A DNA stretch of 64,000 bases from Kitasatospora viridis (GTDB lineage Bacteria > Actinomycetota > Actinomycetes > Streptomycetales > Streptomycetaceae): contig NZ_VIWT01000005.1 in assembly GCF_007829815.1 (NCBI RefSeq), positions 248,001 through 312,000 of the forward strand, given 5' to 3'. Under the pieces are notes generated by a model that was not told where the DNA came from, made no database searches, and saw nothing but the letters and a program-made list of their open reading frames with translations. Of the stretch, positions 62,501 through 64,000 are shown in pieces (position 1 is the first letter of the stretch; each line of letters opens with the position of its first letter). Position numbers and translations under genes: made by a program.

Positions 62501-64000
62501 GCCCCGCAGGCCCGCCGGGTCGATGCCGGCCCGCTCGAAGGCCTCCCAGGCGGTCTCCAGCAGCAGCCGCTGCTGCGGGTCGGTGGCCAGCGCCTCGCGC
62601 GGCGAGATGCCGAAGAAGGCCGGGTCGAACTCGGCGGCGTCGTGCAGGAACCCGCCGTACTGGGTGTAGGTGTGGCCAGGCCGGTCCGGGTCCGGGTCGT
62701 ACAGCGACTCGTTGTCCCAACCGCGGTCGGTGGGCCACGGGGTGATCGCGTCCCGCCCCGCGTCGACCAGCTCCCAGAGCTGCTCGGGGGTGCTCACCCC
62801 GCCGGGGAAGCGGCAGCTCATCGAGACGATGACCACCGGGTCCAGCTCGTCGGGCCGCCCGCCGGCCACGGTCGGCAGCTCGGCGGTGCGCTGCTGTCCG
62901 CCCGGCAGCAGGGCGTCCAGCTCGGCGGCCAGCGCCAGCGCGGTGGGGTGGTCGAAGACCAGGGTGGCGGGCAGCCGCAGGCCGCTGGCCGCCGTCAGCC
63001 GGTTGCGCAGCTCCACGGCGGTCAGCGAGTCGAAGCCGAGCTCCTTGAACGCCCGGTCGGGCGCCACCCCGTCCTGATCGGTGCGGCCCAGCACGACGGC
63101 GGCCTCCCGGCGCACCAGCGCGAGCAGCTCCGCCTGCCGCTGCCGGGCGTCCAGGCCGCGCAGCCGGCCCGCCAGGCCGCCCTCGCCGCCGGTGGTGCCG
63201 GCGCCACCGGCGGTCGGCCGGGCGCGCTGCGGCCGGGCCAGCACCGCGCGCAGCACCGGCGGCACCAGCGCCGGATCGGCGTCCGCGCGCAGCGCAAGAG
63301 GCACCGGCAGCGGGTGGCCGCTGCGGACCGCGGCCGTGAACAGCGCCAGCCCCTGATCGGCCGTCAGCGGCCGCACGCCCTGCCGGGCGAGTCGGGCCAG
63401 GTCGGCGCCGCCCAGGTGACCGGTCAGGTCGCTGCCGTCCGCCCACAGGCCCCAGGCCAGCGAGGCGGCGGGCAGCCCGGCGGCGCGCCGGTGCACCGCG
63501 AGGGCGTCCAGGAAGGCGTTCGCGGCCGCGTAGTTGGCCTGCCCCTGGACGCCGAGCACGCCCGCCGCCGAGGAGAACAGCAGGAAGGCCGACAGTTCGG
63601 CGTCCCGGGTCAGCTCGTGCAGGTGCCAGGCCGCGTCGACCTTGGGCCGCAGCACGGTCTCCAGCCGGCCCGGGTCCAGTGCCGTCACCAGGCCGTCGTC
63701 CAGCGCGCCGGCGGCGTGCACCACGGCGGTCAGCGGCCGGTCGGCGGGGATGCCCGCCAGCACGGCGCGCAGCGCCTCCCGGTCGGCGGCGTCGACGGGG
63801 ACGGCGGTGGCGTCGGCACCGAGCTCGGCCAGCTCCGCCAGGAACTCGGCCGCGCCGGGGGTGTCCGCCCCGCGGCGGGCCGCCAGCACCAGGTGCCGGG
63901 CACCGTGCTCGACGACCAGTCGGCGGGTCACCAGCCGGCCTAGCAGGCCCAGGCCGCCGGTCACCAGCACCGTGCCGTCGGGGTCGAGCAGGCGAGCCGC
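59582..64000 (-). CDS. Modular type I PKS, partial (KR-ACP-KS-AT-ACP)
   Basis: An open frame reaches the window edge, so the N-terminus is missing; at least 1472 residues are here. In chain order: a KR (LVTGGLGLLG cofactor loop, AGALDDGLV with the LDD of B-type reductases, SSAAG and QANYAAAN catalytic Tyr); an ACP (ELGFDSL); a full KS (DTACSSS, EAHGTGT, NLGHTQAAAG); an AT (GHSQGE, and LAGHS where YASH or HAFH normally stands); an ACP (LGFESL); and an acidic C-terminal docking tail (DAPDEELDLASASDEELFAELD). The last module has no reductive domain. The AT motif suggests an extender other than malonyl or plain methylmalonyl. It hands its chain to the KS-AT-ACP-TE protein. Confidence 0.94.
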   Translation of the reverse strand, partial: AARLLDPDGTVLVTGGLGLLGRLVTRRLVVEHGARHLVLAARRGADTPGAAEFLAELAELGADATAVPVDAADREALRAVLAGIPADRPLTAVVHAAGALDDGLVTALDPGRLETVLRPKVDAAWHLHELTRDAELSAFLLFSSAAGVLGVQGQANYAAANAFLDALAVHRRAAGLPAASLAWGLWADGSDLTGHLGGADLARLARQGVRPLTADQGLALFTAAVRSGHPLPVPLALRADADPALVPPVLRAVLARPQRARPTAGGAGTTGGEGGLAGRLRGLDARQRQAELLALVRREAAVVLGRTDQDGVAPDRAFKELGFDSLTAVELRNRLTAASGLRLPATLVFDHPTALALAAELDALLPGGQQRTAELPTVAGGRPDELDPVVIVSMSCRFPGGVSTPEQLWELVDAGRDAITPWPTDRGWDNESLYDPDPDRPGHTYTQYGGFLHDAAEFDPAFFGISPREALATDPQQRLLLETAWEAFERAGIDPAGLRGSRTAVYTGVMYNDYAGRLRELPEELEGYLHNGSAASVASGRISYAFGFEGPAVTVDTACSSSLVALHLAAQALRSGEADLALAGGVAVMASPAGMVATSRHRAFAPDGRVKAFAAGADGTSWAEGVGLLMLERLSDARRHGHPVLAVVRGSAVNQDGASNGLTAPNGPAQQRVLRQALAAAGLTPQEVDAVEAHGTGTQLGDPIEAQALLAVYGPDRPEQQPLWLGSLKSNLGHTQAAAGVAGLIKMVGALHHGRLPATLNVDEPAPEVDWGTGGVRLLTERQEWPETGRPRRAGISAFGVSGTNAHVIIEQPPAAEPAPQQPSDGPLPWVLSARTAGALAEQAGRLAEHLAESTEAPADLAHTLLAGRARFEHRAVVVAAEPAAAATALRALAAGEPAAELVQGRADGAPRTVFVFPGHGSQWAGMARELLDSAPVFAERIESCARALAPHLDFDLLDVLRQRDGAAQLERVEVAQPALWAVLVALAALWESYGLRPDAVVGHSQGEVAAATVAGALTLDDAALIVAARSRILATLVGRGSMASVALPLAEAERRLAAWPDRLAVATVNGPNAVVVAGEEAALDELVAQCTAEGVRAKRLRAATLAGHSPVIDQVREELLAALAPVRPGPAHLPIWSTVTAEPIEGGELDAAHWYRNLRQTVRFAPAVQRLAEAGRTLFVEVSPHPVLTGAIQDTLEAGEFAGAAIETLRRDQGGLDRFLLSAGAALTQGAPVDLGGPLAGARSVPTALPTYPFQRRRYWLDVELGPLTTALATGIGDTDEPADGAPGERLAARLAGLTAEERRAELLDLVRRQAAAALGHADVEEVLAERAFRDLGFESLTAVDLRNRLAAATGLRLPATVVYDQPTPAAIAAHLDEQLAAGGPELPQLLDLLERSLPGTAEDRRELAARLAALAARLGPDGESRLVPDDAPDEELDLASASDEELFAELDRARPAAGTATTGRSGDDGR

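Noticed and set aside
1..64000. CRISPR arrays, insertion sequences or prophage genes
   Set aside because: No regular spacer-repeat array, transposase, integrase or structural phage gene is visible.

Overview
The window comes from a very GC-rich actinomycete of the Streptomyces/Kitasatospora type. The evidence is GC-saturated third codon positions, many GTG starts, TTGACN/TANNNT promoters, type I PKS genes, F420/LLM-type oxidoreductases, a LAL regulator, a gluABCD-type transporter and a rifamycin-responsive rph gene. No transposase, integrase or CRISPR array is visible.

Region 1 (1-13.3 kb, minus strand) is a seven-gene cluster whose genes overlap or nearly touch. In transcription order it encodes a class III nucleotidyl cyclase, a P-loop NTPase, a band-7/SPFH-like protein, a small membrane protein resembling the Pycsar effector family (DUF5706 type), a secreted or anchored VWA protein, a tubulin-like GTPase and a large membrane protein. 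I read it as a cyclic-nucleotide-controlled, membrane-linked conflict or signalling system.

Region 2 (13.8-25.1 kb) holds fur and katG (peroxide response), then a Ro60/TROVE-like HEAT+VWA protein coupled to an ARPP-2-like protein. An FAD monooxygenase, an M1 aminopeptidase and a zinc-finger SDR follow. Next come two tandem RNAs in which a tRNA-like fold is circularly permuted (3' half, short loop, 5' half) and its anticodon stem runs on into a long closing helix. This is the architecture of YrlA-type bacterial Y RNAs. An unrecognised conserved protein gene sits just upstream of them. Together these look like a Ro60-Y RNA system that usual annotation would miss.

Region 3 (25.3-31.1 kb) has a secreted phosphoesterase, a CGNR zinc-finger regulator and a three-gene module: EACC1-like protein, caspase-like protease and helical-repeat protein. 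It has its own good promoter and is a likely NTP-independent part of a conflict system.

Region 4 (31.0-39.0 kb) contains an APC permease, a glutamate-type ABC transporter (gluABCD order) and a rifampin phosphotransferase with an upstream palindrome matching the rifamycin-associated element.

Region 5 (39.2-64 kb) starts with a cysteine-containing leader peptide before an SfnB-like acyl-CoA dehydrogenase homologue and a LysR regulator, which suggests sulfur control. A peptide/nickel-type ABC transporter follows, translationally coupled to a type II thioesterase, then a LAL regulator. Two LLM oxidoreductases, an MFS exporter and a TetR regulator come next. The window ends in two minus-strand modular PKS genes: KR-ACP-KS-AT-ACP (open at the window edge) and KS-AT-ACP-TE. 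The last two extension modules lack reductive domains.
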